Below are positions 35,002-46,361 of a DNA stretch of 64,000 nucleotides, in pieces (position 1 is the first letter of the stretch; the number at the start of each line of letters is the position of its first letter). The DNA comes from Cantharellus purpuraceus. Lineage: Eukaryota > Basidiomycota > Agaricomycetes > Cantharellales > Hydnaceae. Below the pieces are notes generated by a model, which searched no databases, was not told the origin of the DNA, and worked only from the letters and a program-made list of their open reading frames with translations. Where the stretch lies: contig JALBUN010000012.1 in the NCBI GenBank assembly GCA_025174535.1, positions 248,001 through 312,000 on the forward strand. The letters run 5' to 3'. Made by a program: the position numbers and the translations under genes.

Positions 35002-37209
35002 TTCAAGGTGCATTGGATGGAATCGTTCAAAAGGGCTGAAATATGAATCGCTTGCACCATCCTCTGGCATGTGATATATGATAACATTGTATTCGCCCAC
35101 CTTGTACTAATACATGTAGTGTGTCACAACCTGTTTGGAGTCGTCTCATGTCGGTTTCCATGATCTGTCAGCTACTACGCTCCATGTTTTCAAATCCATT
35201 AGCTTGTTCGAGATTTGTCGTTGAGAAAGCCTCCCGGTTTCTGAACGCAACCTTCAAACCTCTAAGCTTGATGGACCCGGAACGATGTGCTTATGTAATA
35301 AGCGTCCAGTCGGATGTCTGATAGCTTGTCAATGTTTCAGAGTACAACCGTTTGGATCGACGAGATCATCCAGCTGTTGAGGATAAGGACCGATGGGACC
35401 GATACAACCTCGCTAGTTTAGTTCCCTTTCTGCTTAGTAATAGGACGACGTGGTTTTTCCCCTACTGCGTCCCCCAAAAACCCCAACACCAGCACTCATG
35501 TACTAATTGAGACGAACAATCCAACCTCCAAAATAGCATGTCACCTTGTTGTATCTTGGCAAAGGGGAAGAAAAGCGCTTTGTTTCTAGAGCGATGTATT
35601 AGCAGACACTGCTTCTGGCGAGTCGAACAGTGCGGCAGTGCGTCCAGTAAGCGCCTGCCTCGCAGCGCTGGAGACGTGAACCATCAAACCATGAATAAGC
35701 AGTCCCACAAACATAGAACCCCGTTTTGGACACTCCTATTGATACGCTCACCTCTTGTTTCCAATGGCTGCGACGTACCGCCCATGTTTCAACATCTCAA
35801 CCCGTATCGCCACAACAGATCAATTTTTTTTGTAGATTGCAGGCTATAGCATTGGTGAAGGAGGAAGTTTGACCGTTGCCAGCGCACTGTAGTTCAGGTC
35901 CGGCGGTCTTTCACCTCATTGAACGAAGTGACCATGGGCTATGTATGGGGTGATGGCGCATGCTGGTTTTTGGAGCAATACGGCGAGACGTGATTGTGTC
36001 GCCAGACAGTGCTCCATGATAACTTGGGCATTGCCTCGCTTGAGAGATCCCTTACTGCAGATACGCTTGTCTGAAATGATGCGGAGTGCGGACCCAAGAC
36101 CAGAATAGGGGGGTAAATCAATACAAGCAGTGAAGCTTAGCAGTGCGGGTACGTGAATTTCGCGTGATGCTACAGGCGTGAAGGCGGCATGAGGCATATC
36201 GATGAAGCCCACGACTCAGGATAGTCGCTGTCAGTTAAAAGGCGACGGCCAGGGGAAATGCCAAGGTACCGTGAATGCTACTATAGAATCACAAACCCAG
36301 GCACGGAATATTCACGGTAACTTAATTCTAGGACACATGATCTTGCTTGATTTCTGTTCCAGCTCGTCCGTGAACTCGATGAACGACGAGAAATAAAGTT
36401 CAAGGAGCTTATTGAAATGCGAGTGGGCGTTTCGAGCGTAGTTCATAAGAGAAGAGTGAAGCCCAGGGCATGAGAAGCATCTATGCTGTGTAAATCCGAG
36501 AGAACTCTTCCAAAAGACGCCAGGTAGGCTTGACAGAAAAGTTCGTGTCGCGTCTCGTTTAAACCGATGTGGCATGGTTTAGTATTTATATAACTTTGTT
36601 TGGTTGAATGAGTGGGGTTCTTCTCGTTGCATGCGATTGATCAACGGAGAATCTACCCATGTTGCTACACTCCTTTCGATCGGTGAAGGCAATATCCATC
36701 ACCGGTATATAACGGCAGATGCCTGTCACGATAAACTGGGAATGACTTGCTGGGTATCTGAAACTGGATCTCCGCGTGCCAGACCGGGAGGCAGAAGATT
36801 GGTTGGCCGCGAGAGCCGTTGTATCCATGCAGGAGAGCGTCCTTTTAGAAACTTTGGTGCCTTACGAGTCCGTAGAAGGTAGAAACGTCAAGAACAAGGA
36901 GAGAGAGTCGGGAATACGGAGAGCACGGACGGCTGTGCGCCTAACTGCACCGATTGAGCGGGTAATAAATTGATCATGTGCAGTGTTGTCGGATACGAAC
37001 GTACAACACTTGAGTGATTGATACCCAAACCAGAGCTGCTCGGCGCGCTCTTTCGGCATCCTAACGTGGTCAGTCAGTATAGTATGTCGCCAGCTCTCTG
37101 GGCTCCAAACTGCAGCGGCAGTCCGTCCATGCTTCCCAGCGACCAGTATATGTTTATACGCCCATTTGGCGACCTGACCCTCTCCTATTATTCTTCTCCG
37201 TGCTAGAGT
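35002..37209. other. Gene-poor 2.2 kb stretch
   Basis: No protein that I can recognise is encoded on either strand. Short frames such as 35538-35849 (+) and 36862-37281 (-) lack domains and have poor codon structure. The left end (to about 35240) is the 5' flank of the kinase repeat. An AT-rich TATTTATATAAC element lies near 36583. I saw no transposon termini. Confidence 0.35.
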
Positions 37210-40200
37210 ATGCCAGCATACACTGCAAGTCCTCGTATGCCCATCTTCACTTGCTATCTCAGCAGCCAGCACCATTAACACTTACTTTTCTTCGTTTAGC
37301 GCTTCCTCCTCATCCTAATAACAATATTCATCGATCTTGGTCAGACGAGCAAGTCCCTGTAACCAGCTACTCGAGTGAACCTATACGTCCTGCACCACGT
37401 TCCTCCTCCTTCTCCGCGTCTCGAGCGCCTCAATTCGACTGGAGGAACAACCCTCCCCCGCCTCCTGTTCCCCCTTTACCTCCAGCCCTTCTGCCCGGGT
37501 TTCACAGTCCCCCATTGGTCCACTCGAATCTCGACTTTACTTTCACAGAGGCACCTCGTCGTCCTCCCCCCCCACAGCCGAGGCCAGGACCCTACACTGG
37601 CCCCGACTTTCCCCAGAGTATCACTCCATCACATCCCCCCCTAGTGCAATATTCTCCTCCTATATGGTCTTCGATCGGGCAGCGCAATAACTATTTTCCT
37701 TCTAATTCCAGCTTTGGCTCTCCTAAGCCTCCGGTACCTTGGCCAGCTAACAATTATGTTTCTAACACTCCGGGGCTTGGAGATAGGCGTCCTTCATCCT
37801 ACGCGCTTGCTCAGACTTGCAAAATTTCTGATCAGTCGCCTTCACCCCCACCCGCTATCCCTCCTCGCCCGATTACCACCCAGGGTGAAATTAGGTTTGA
37901 GAGGTCGCCTCCGATGCCCCCACAAGCAGCTGCACCACCACCAGTTCCGCCAAAAACACTTACGTTTTCGATGACGTCCTCACTTATGTTTCCCAGTCGG
38001 GATGATCTTCAGACTTCTTCGAGCCAAGGCAATATAGGGCCGCCATCCTCTGATGAACCTATCCCAGAAGCTCAAGAGACAAGACCAGCGGAAGCTTTGG
38101 AAGTAGATTTACCAACAGCTGCAGAGGCAGGACCATTTGAAGTCCCGGAAACAAGAGCACCCGAGGTTCCAGAATCAGGACCACTCGAAGCACCAGAGGC
38201 AGGACCACCTGAAGTCTCAGGAGCAGGATTACCGGAATACTCAGAGGTAGCACCACTCGAAGTCCCAGAGAAAGGAATCCTTCCCTCTACCTCTGCGATG
38301 CAGGCAACAGAGACGTCACCGTTAGACTCTGACCTCAAGCGTGCCATGACACATTCTCTAGCTGAGTCGCAAAGGAAGCAGTCTGTCAGAAAATCTCAAG
38401 AAGACGATGATGATGAACTCGCGCGTGCTCTTGCCGAGTCCCTCTCTCTGTCAACCAATCTCGAACGATACGCAAATTATTCGCGAGATGACGCCTCCAG
38501 TTCCGCCAAAGTGACGCAATTGGATACAAGATCAGCCAGTTCACTAATGCGTGTACAAGGACCGAATGAAAGCGGGACATCACGACGGAGACCATCTGTT
38601 CCGGACTCAGACCTCTTATCGCGTGAGGAACTCGAGGACCATGCAGCACATGGACAGATCATGCAAGAGTTGGAAGACGAAGAAGTGACAAGGAGGCTCC
38701 AAGAGGAAGAGGAAAAAAGGGTGGAGGCTGAACTGCAAGAACGCGGGCGACAAGCTGAAGCACGGGAGCGGTTGGACGAAGCGCTTACAAAACGGCTTCA
38801 AGAGGAGGAGGCCAGAAGACTGGACGTCGAAAGATTAGAGCGTGAACGACAGGACGAAGAGAGGGCAAGGCTGGACGCTGAGCTTGCTCGAAGGGAGGCG
38901 GTTGAAGAAAGGGCACGGAAGATGATCCAGGAGGCCCAAGAGCGGAAGGACGCGGAGATGGCACGAAGGATGGCGGAGACTAATGAAGCGGAACGACCAC
39001 ATGCCTCCAAAGGCGCCTTCGCAGCACAGGGCGCGGGTTCTACACCGGCAGGTCCAAGCCCACCTCAATACACTGAGGTCATGGGCTCGCCACCCCGTAT
39101 GCCAATGGGCTCGCCACCCCGTGTGCCAATGGGATATACACGTCCGACGGCGCGACCTGTGCAGTCTTCACCGCAGCTCTATCATGGGTCGCCTCAGCTG
39201 ACAAGGCGTGCGGTGAGTGCACACGCGAGCCAGCCAGGACCAGGGCCGTCGCGACCAGCAGAACAAGGGGATAGAACAAGGTCAGCGACGGTGAATGGTA
39301 ATGCTTTTAGTGGCGGTAACAGGAACAATGGGACGCGCCCGGGGAGTGGGCCGTCACAATCCGCTCCGGCCAATGGCAATAGTGCGGGTCCGTCGAGGGG
39401 AGGTCCTGGTGCGGGTCCATCAGGTCCAGTTCGTAGTGCAAATCGGCCGAGGACGAGTCCCGGTGCAGCTCCTAGTGCAGCTCCCAGTGCAGCTCCTAGT
39501 GTGGTCTCGGAAGGCGATGCCATAGGATCCGATGTGTTGAAGGGCGTTGGTGTGTTTTGTCGTTTAATCGTCAGGTACCACCCTCTTACGTTGCCATTGT
39601 TTGGAACTTTAGCCTATGGATTCAAACCACCTGACACCCGGTCGACCCCAGCGCAGTCGGGAGTGTTACCGGTATGCCCTCCGTTCCCCGAAGTCATCAG
39701 TCTCTTTCGCTCGCCTTCACCACCCTTCTACATCATGGCAACATCTTGGAGACACCTCATGCGTCTTCTGGCGCAGCTCGAGACTCGTATCCAGGCGAAC
39801 CTTGAAGTCATCGCGAATTCTAAAGAGGAAAACCTCTTGCGGGTTGTGGTTCAGTTTGTCAAGGTGAGTGTGATGGTTGGACATGACTGGAACCATGTAA
39901 ACATACCATTCATCACAGCTGCCGTACACTGCGAACACTTGGCGTACGATTGTACATCTCACACTGGACCAGCCAGTCCCACGTAATATGCAAAATGCCT
40001 GGCGTTTTACAAACGGTGACACAATGACGCCGCCGTACTCCTACACGTTGGCGCCGCCCCTTCCTTACCTCGTTAATAACACTCAGTCGCAGTTCTACGT
40101 GATCCCGCTCTCGACGACATCACCGTTCCCGATCCTACCGATCACGCTGCCGAATCTGGCGCTGTACCTGCAGTCTGCGATGCGGGACTCTCGCGCGCGG

Positions 40201-40437
40201 AAAGTGCAGAACGACCCCTCGAACGGGATGCGGAGGCTCGCGAGGATGGTGATGGCGTGTTATCCAGAAGAGATGGTTGTCCCGGACAAGGAGGAGCGGA
40301 AGCCTGCGAGAGGGGTTGGGAATTTGTTCAAGCGAGTGGTGGGGCTTGGGGGGGGAACTCGGGAGGAGTCGCAGGAGAACGAGGAGGTTTATGATATTAT
40401 CACGCCGTTCCGCATTGATCAGTACACTGCTTCATGA
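37210..40437 (+). CDS. Pro-rich UIM and coiled-coil protein
   Basis: Function unknown; probably a cytoplasmic ubiquitin-binding scaffold (inference). The exons are 37210-37234, 37300-39863 and 39919-40437, giving 1035 aa in phase. The start is a 25-nt exon encoding MPAYTASP; the long open frame of exon 2 has no early ATG. In order: a Pro-rich region with polyproline runs (PPPPPVPPLPP), a degenerate Pro/Glu repeat (about residues 275-345), and two ubiquitin-interacting-like helices (DLKRAMTHSLAESQRK and DDELARALAESLSLS). A charged coiled coil follows (about 460-580, rich in RRLQEEE and ERARLDAELARRE), then a Gly/Ser/Pro linker with short repeats. The C-terminal domain of about 300 aa contains FGTLAYGF, WRHLMRLLAQLETRIQANLE and LPYTANTWRTIVHLTL. 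That domain appears globular but I do not recognise it. Confidence 0.8.
38110..38275 (+). repeat. Degenerate Pro/Glu-rich coding repeat
   Basis: About six imperfect copies of a unit near 27-30 nt encode variants of PEVPESGPLEAPEAGP within the UIM/coiled-coil gene. Two shorter coding repeats lie in the same gene: a 27-nt unit (MGSPPRMP / MGSPPRVP) at about 39080-39130, and a 12-nt SAAP unit at about 39470-39500. Confidence 0.7.
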
Positions 40438-40677
40438 TTTGATTTATTTTGCTTTGCTGTTTTGTGTAATATTCGTCATGCATAGTCCATAAGTACGTGT
40501 TGTCGACTCCGTTCAGTTGCAGATTCTTCTTGTTGGCGCTTGTGTACGCAATTTGTTACCGCCACGTCCTACCTCCAACGCAGTACTGTCTTGCTTCGCT
40601 TAGGAACGGCGAGAGTACCACTTCACAATACGACCGTAGTTGTCTTTGGCTGAACTAGTGGTGATTGTGCACGACAA

Positions 40678-41530
40678 ATGCATAGCATTTACCAACGTAT
40701 CAATGGCATCTCAGCCTTGCTCTCGTCATGTCTCCTTGGGCTATTGGCCGCGATCACCTTGAGCAGCCTCGCCATACAGGCTACGAGGCCCCCAGTGGAG
40801 GGAAAGCTTGACATGGTGTCCTTAAAAGTGTCAGTATTCGTTTTTGTTGAGACCAGCCTGTTCCTTGTGACGGTGTTGCGATATGCAGAGCGACTGACGT
40901 GCGTCCTGTTGTGATTTAGATACAAGGGAAAGTCAGAGCGGTCTCGCGACAAGAGCCAGGATTTTGCGTTTGTCACGTTCGATTGTGAGGCTGGTGCGTG
41001 TTCCTATCATCATCGAGCATTTATAATGTTATTTTCTCATCGAGCCCTCATGAAAATCGTGCTGTTTCCTGGCATAAATAGATGTTACACCCCTATTCGA
41101 CTGGAATACCAAGCAAATATTTCTGTATCTTTCTGCGGAATTTACCAATGCACAAGGGGTTCGTCCTGCCGCTTATCAATCTGCTCCGGGATATTTAAAT
41201 CTCAGGCTTCATGGCATGCAGGTGAAGAACGATGTTGTGCTATGGGACCGAATTGTGCGCCGTAAACGTGATGCCAAGATTAAAATCAAAGGCGTGAAGA
41301 ACAAGTATCGATTCCGTGAGGTGTCGACATCGTTTAGGTAAGTCAATAAGGGTGCCCCGAAGGTGCTATGCTTCCCCTGTCTAACGTTCTCCTATTTCAT
41401 ACGCAGTGGCGTCTCGCCAGCGAATTTCACGCTCAAGTACAACTCGATGCCCCATGTCGGCCTTCTTACCTATGGTGTAGCGGGTCGTACAACTGCGATT
41501 CCATTTCCACCAGCTGAGACAGCGGTTTGA
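40678..41530 (+). CDS. SPC3: Signal peptidase complex subunit 3
   Basis: ER membrane subunit of the signal peptidase complex (SPC22/23 family), which cleaves signal peptides during translocation. The exons are 40678-40829, 40920-40993, 41082-41158, 41222-41337 and 41407-41530, giving 180 aa, the same length as the animal subunit. The start MHSIYQRINGISALLSSCLL gives a single N-terminal membrane anchor. The lumenal domain shows AFVTFDCEADVTPLFDWNT, KQIFLYLSAEF, VVLWDRIVRRK and YRFREVSTSF, ending with IPFPPAE. It lies 216 bp upstream of the gamma-glutamyltransferase gene on the same strand. Confidence 0.95.
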
Positions 41531-41746
41531 ATCTGCATCTGGTCAGGAATGTAGAACGAGTTGCCTGTAGCATATTTAGTTGTTAATTTAACTCTTTCCT
41601 CGTGACTGCCTTAGGTATACCACTAATCTGACTCACATGCTTTGTAGTGAGTGATTGATAATCAGGGTAGCCAGTTGATTCCGAATACCGGGAAGCAGGC
41701 GTTCTATCATGGGGGGACGAATTGCGAGAGTTGTTATCTGTCCACG

Positions 41747-44246
41747 ATGCTCTCCAAGGAGCAAGTGCCCTTGCTTGCGGATGAAGAGCCAGATTTGCCT
41801 CTTGCACACCCGCCCCGGCGCGAGAAGCAGGCAGAGTCAGCCCACTCAGTATTGCTTCGGGGTTTGCTTTGGAACCTCCGGATATGGTGTATACTGTTTG
41901 TCTGTCTTGGGATTGTGGGCGTCATCATCGTTCAGACATGGCATCCGTCTGTAAGTTATGGAATTAGTATTCGTCATCCACCGACGACTCTTCCTGGATG
42001 GCCCACCAAGCGCAATCCGGCGTATCTGATTCATGCCAAGCATGGTGCAGTCGCTGCAGAAAACATCCTGTGTTCAGAGATGGGCGTAGATGTCCTCAAA
42101 GATGGAGGGAATGCCGTCGACGCGTCCGTTGCAGTAACCCTCTGCATAGGCGTTGTCAACATGTTCAGGTGCCATTTGATCCCTTGCCAGGAAAGTGCTC
42201 CCCAGTTCACACCGCAAACAGTTCCGGAATCGGTGGCGGTGGATTCATGACGGTGCGGCTTCCGACATCGTCTTCAAATTCCACCTCGGAGGGATGGACT
42301 GTAGACTTTCGTGAGACTGCACCTGCTGCTGCGAACGCTACCATGTTCTCGCATGACCCAGAGTCTTCAATGTATGGGGGATTGAGTGTCGGTGTGCCGG
42401 GCGAGTTGAGAGGCTTGGCCGAGGCTCATCGCAGATGGGGAACGCTCCCTTGGAAGAGACTCGTGGAGCCCGCTGCACGATTAGCGGAGGGTTGGCCGGT
42501 CGGGAAGGAGCTCGCACGACGCATTCAGGTATGTACTTGAGCTAGAGTGCTGGACTCAGGGTTTCCATGGTCCCTCAGATGTTCAGCACTCTAATGCTCG
42601 CGAATCCCGATTGGCGATCTGTGTTTGCGCCGTATGGAGAGCTTCTCGGTGAAGGTGATCTCATTCGCAGGACGAATTACTCTCGTACATTGCATACCAT
42701 CGCAGAACAAGGCGCAGAAGCATTTTATTCCGTGGGCGCATCAGTCGTAGTGCATGATGATTGTATGCTGACAGTGTGTAGGGTGCCATTTTAGATGCGT
42801 TGCTAGAGAAAATCCATACCACAGGGGGGATTCTTACCGCGGCAGATTTTGCGGGCTATACTCCTTTAGTAATGCCTGCACTCAAAGGGTCGTTCAAGAA
42901 TCGTACAGTGTACACGTCCGAGGCCCCCACCTCTGGTCCTGCGTTGCTGCACATGCTCAATCTTCAAGAACGTTTTGACATGGAGAATGCGGATGCAGGT
43001 CTGAAACTTCACCGGTTTGTGGAAACATTGAAGTGTGAGAATTGTGTGATGTCTGAGCAGTTGCAATATGTACTGATTGAAGTGTTGAAGTTGGCTTTGC
43101 AGCGAGGTATGGCCTGGGTCGTCATATGATTTTGGTGTCTATAGTTTCTGCACAGGACCAGGATATTTGACCCAGCGTTTGTCAATGGCACGGCACCCTT
43201 TGAAGATATTCCCACTAAGGAGTTTGCGGCTGCCGTTTTCCCTAACATCACTGACGTACGTGGCTCACACAGTATCATATACTCTTTACTTGATATTTAA
43301 TTTAGAATACTACTCATCTACCGGAGTATTACCACCCTGTCTATGATGTGGTAGAAGATCATGGAACAGTGCGTCCCGTCATCGCTGCCTGCCTAACTTT
43401 CTTTACTAGTGTTGTCGCAGTCGCACTCTTCCATTGTGGATCAGTCGGGAATGGCTGTCGCGATAACATCGACAGTCAATCTCGTGTTTGGCTCCCAAGT
43501 ATTGGAGCCCATGACGGGCGTCATTCTTAATGACGAGCTCGACGATTTTTCCACCCCAGGAAGGCCAAACGCGTTTGGCTTGTGGCCGTCTCCCTGTAAG
43601 TGTGAATGTCCACCCCTGCCATCTTCGCAATCTCGCGCTCTGTGGCTTCCCGAATTCTGACTTTATGTTGTATTATATAGACAATTATCCCGCTCCGGGA
43701 AAGCGGCCGCTTTCATCCACATGTCCCACGATATTGGAGCACCCAGACGGGTCCTTATACCTCGTACTCGGGGGGTCCGGTGGATCTCGGATATTCGGGT
43801 CTGTCGCACAGGTGATTCTGGGGGCTGACACTGTGTCGTCTGCCTCCGCGCCCCGGGACGAGATGGGGTGGATTGATCTTAGTGCAGCGGTGGAGGCGCC
43901 CCGGGCGCATGATCAGCTATTTCCGTTGATGGTGGATATGGATAGTACATTTGATCAGACGAGTGTAGATGCGCTGCGGGCGAGGGGGCATAATACCACA
44001 GGTAGGCGTTTTCGGGTGTGCAGACATGCGTCCTGGGAATTTTCTTGCGGCTAGGATGCTGATGGTGCGTGCAGTGAGCGATATCAATCGTGTTGCGGCT
44101 GTTATACAGGCTGTGATGGCCAAGGACGGCGAACTTTTTGGTGAGTGGCTCTTCTGTGGATGTGTTGCGGTAGATAGTGGTGGTACTTATATCATCCAAC
44201 AGCGGCGAGCGATTCGCGCAAAAATGGTATCGCGGCCGGTTATTGA
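41747..44246 (+). CDS. Gamma-glutamyltransferase
   Basis: Ntn-hydrolase that removes or transfers the gamma-glutamyl group of glutathione (GGT family; yeast Ecm38 is vacuolar). It is a type II membrane protein with a short cytoplasmic N-terminus and a membrane anchor (RIWCILFVCLGIVGVIIVQTW). The heavy subunit contains HGAVAAENILCSEMGVDVL, GGNAVDASVA and SGIGGGGFM. The autocatalytic cleavage site is the Thr in EDHGTSHSSIVD, preserved after removal of the intron near 43370-43410. The light subunit shows AITSTVNLVFGS, GVILNDELDDFS and PLSSTCPTI, then LVLGGSGGSRI. The last intron joins GELF to AASDSRKNGIAAGY and the stop TGA at 44244-44246. All expected catalytic blocks are present and the enzyme should be active. 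Confidence 0.94.
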
Positions 44247-44558
44247 GTTCTATGGGTAGGTTGATGCGGGGGGAAGGGTATACTTATTTCATTACGTGGG
44301 GACGGTATATCAGGATGCTAGAGCTTCAAGTTGCTTTACAGGTGTGGGTATTGTAAAGCAACACTTTCTTGGGTAATACAACTACATCAGGGAACTTCCA
44401 TCGGAATGGGCGTCTCTATACGACAAAGATCGCTACATTTGGGTGTCGTGTGTCATGTAATGAGATTGGGGCCGCGCGTGCCCAGGTCATTACCCAGCAG
44501 CAAAATGGTTTCTACTCTCTTCTCTATGTACAAAGCTGGCCCGGATGGCAGTTCTGAC
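44247..44558. other. Convergent 3' region, no gene seen
   Basis: This separates the end of the gamma-glutamyltransferase (+) from the end of the complex I subunit (-). Open frames here are short and unrelated to known proteins. Confidence 0.4.
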
Positions 44559-45289
44559 TCATTTGACCAACACCATTGGGAAGTAAGAGTCGGGGTCGTG
44601 AGGAGCATCCTCTACACGCCGAGGGACCCATCTCTGGTGGCTTGACGCTGGTATCGGAATGTATGATACGTCGGTGTAGGGTGATTTTCCCGCTGCAGCG
44701 ATGGTGTTCAGGGCCTGCGTTAGTTCCGTCGGTGCAGATGCAGTGGCAAGAGACGTAGATTCGGAAGGGTTGTCTCCGGCGTCGGACGCTGGAGGCGCAA
44801 CACTGTTGCAGGTAGGAGATGAGGGTGTCATGCCGGGGTTTATGCAAAGGAAGAGGGTACGAACGCTTGCAAGTCAGGCGACTGGAGGAGGAATTTGGAC
44901 AGCTGCGCCTGTGTGACGACCGACAAACGGGGGTAGTTTCTTCGTACGTCACGCTTCCAGTATGGATTCTGTGCTGGGTCGGAGGCTGCCGCAACCAGTG
45001 TGATTCAGTAAGAATGCCAGCGGAACTGGGGACAGGTCAGACCTTTGGTGGCAGGTGTAGAATAAAGCTCTGGGCGCGAGGCCGGCTGAGGGTATCTGTT
45101 CAGGGTAGCGATGGGGATGCCAGAGGAGATGTCTGGGTTGACGACCACAGCATCGCCTGGGGAGAGCATGAGATCTGCTAGATGAAATGATTATAGCCAC
45201 ATACGGAACTTCTTCCAGAAGCCCTGTGGAGAGAGGTGGTAAAGGGTATGATCTGCTGATTTTGCTGCGTTCCTCGCCGCGGCTGCCAT
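44559..45289 (-). CDS. NADH:ubiquinone oxidoreductase 21 kDa-type subunit
   Basis: Accessory subunit of mitochondrial complex I, of the fungal 21.3 kDa (NUZM-like) family. Exons are 45289-45205, 45156-45043, 44985-44865 and 44802-44559, giving 187 aa exactly in phase. The N-terminus is MAAAARNAAKSADHTLYHLS, then PQGFWKKFRDAVVVNPDISS and GIPIATLNRYPQPASRPE. The hallmark block is NPYWKRDVRRNYPRLSVVTQ. The C-terminal region is Ala/Ser-rich with SSHQRWVPRRVEDAPHDPDS. None of the minus-strand open frames shows the whole protein, because each of three introns shifts frame. The gene is divergent from UPF0643 with 210 bp between the starts. Confidence 0.9.
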
Positions 45290-45499
45290 GAAAGGCGATT
45301 GAAAATGGACCTGCTGACAAATCTTGTGGCTCTTCTCGATCGGTGTTTGAAAGTATACAGGCGCTGTTCTGCTGTACTATCACGCAATCCATACCCTTAC
45401 TACATACTACACCATGCTCGCCATATATTGCGCTTCTTGCGTACCCGCTCCTGTCTCTTTCCCCCCATCCCTCTCTCCCACTCACCCCTCTCCCACCAC

Positions 45500-46361
45500 A
45501 TGCCAGGACTCACCTTTACCGTTCCAGACCACTCTACGGAGCTCTTGTCGCGCACAGAACATGATCCCCTAAGAAACCCTCATCATATCCCCTCATTTGA
45601 GTCTGGCGCATCACGGCCCGTTCTATACCTGCCCCCGCTGCTCTCCTCGCTCCCCGCGTCATATGAAACAGCTCAAAAGCCTCTCCTGAATCCGCCATTG
45701 ACCACGGAAACACGGCTTCCTCACATTGATCCCGCCAGTCTATCTCTGCACCTCGCGCTTCATCACTTTAAGCCAATAGACGAGCAGTATGCTTCTCGAC
45801 CGTATTCTGAGGCATTTAATTGGGACCATTTACAACTTCCAGAGGAAGATGGTAGGCGGTACACGCGCTCTGACGTAATGGTCGTGTGACTCGCTGGTTT
45901 TACAGAACGGGAATGGTATTGCGTGGCCTTTCGCAGTTTGCGCAAGGACGGTAGTGATGGGACACGTGAGTCGTCATTATATGCCACCTTTGGAGCCACT
46001 CGACTTACTCCTGTGTTAGCATTGTATGATGCAGACAAAGAAGCTCATGAAGAGGCCGTTCGGAACGGCGGAGTATGTCTCCATGATACTTTCGTGTCTT
46101 TGCATTCATGTCTTCCAACAGATCATCATGTACTGGTACGGGGTGCCTTCACCGGAAACGGGGCTTAACCTAGCAACGTGTATTTGGCAGTCTCGTGAGC
46201 ATGCGATTCTCGCAAACAGCCGCCCAAACCATGTCCGTGCCGCTAAGCTCGCAAAGGCTGCATACGAGATGTACGAGCTTGAACGGTGGGTGGTGCGAAA
46301 GGTCAAGGGGGAGACAGGAATCCATTTAGAGCCATACAAAGACGGTCCTGTGGGGTGGTGA
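45500..46361 (+). CDS. UPF0643 family protein
   Basis: Conserved fungal protein of unknown function. The exons are 45500-45851, 45906-45965, 46020-46072 and 46122-46361, giving 234 aa in phase. The conserved parts are HLALHHFKPIDEQYA, the block EREWYCVAFRSLRKDGSD, then LYDADKEAHEEAVRNGG. The family's hallmark YWYGVPSPETGLNLATCIWQ follows, and the end reads YELERWVVRKVKGE. No signal peptide or membrane segment is seen. It shares a short intergenic region with the complex I subunit gene, which may allow shared regulation (inference). Confidence 0.88.

Larger units (their letters stand above)
29889..35240. repeat. Head-to-tail tandem duplication, unit about 2.7 kb
   Basis: Unit A spans about 29889-32577 and unit B about 32577-35240. 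Shared 3' flank: 29897-30040 against 32585-32705. Shared 5' flank: 32493-32575 against 35135-35235, with GTCTCATGTCG followed by CAGCTAC, ACGCT and CATGTTT in both. Each unit contains one pseudokinase-kinase gene on the minus strand. Divergence in introns and flanks is substantial, so the duplication is not recent. Confidence 0.75.

Noticed and set aside
36862..37281. 139-codon minus-strand frame upstream of the UIM gene
   Set aside because: There is no recognisable domain, and it overlaps the first exon and promoter of a better-supported gene.
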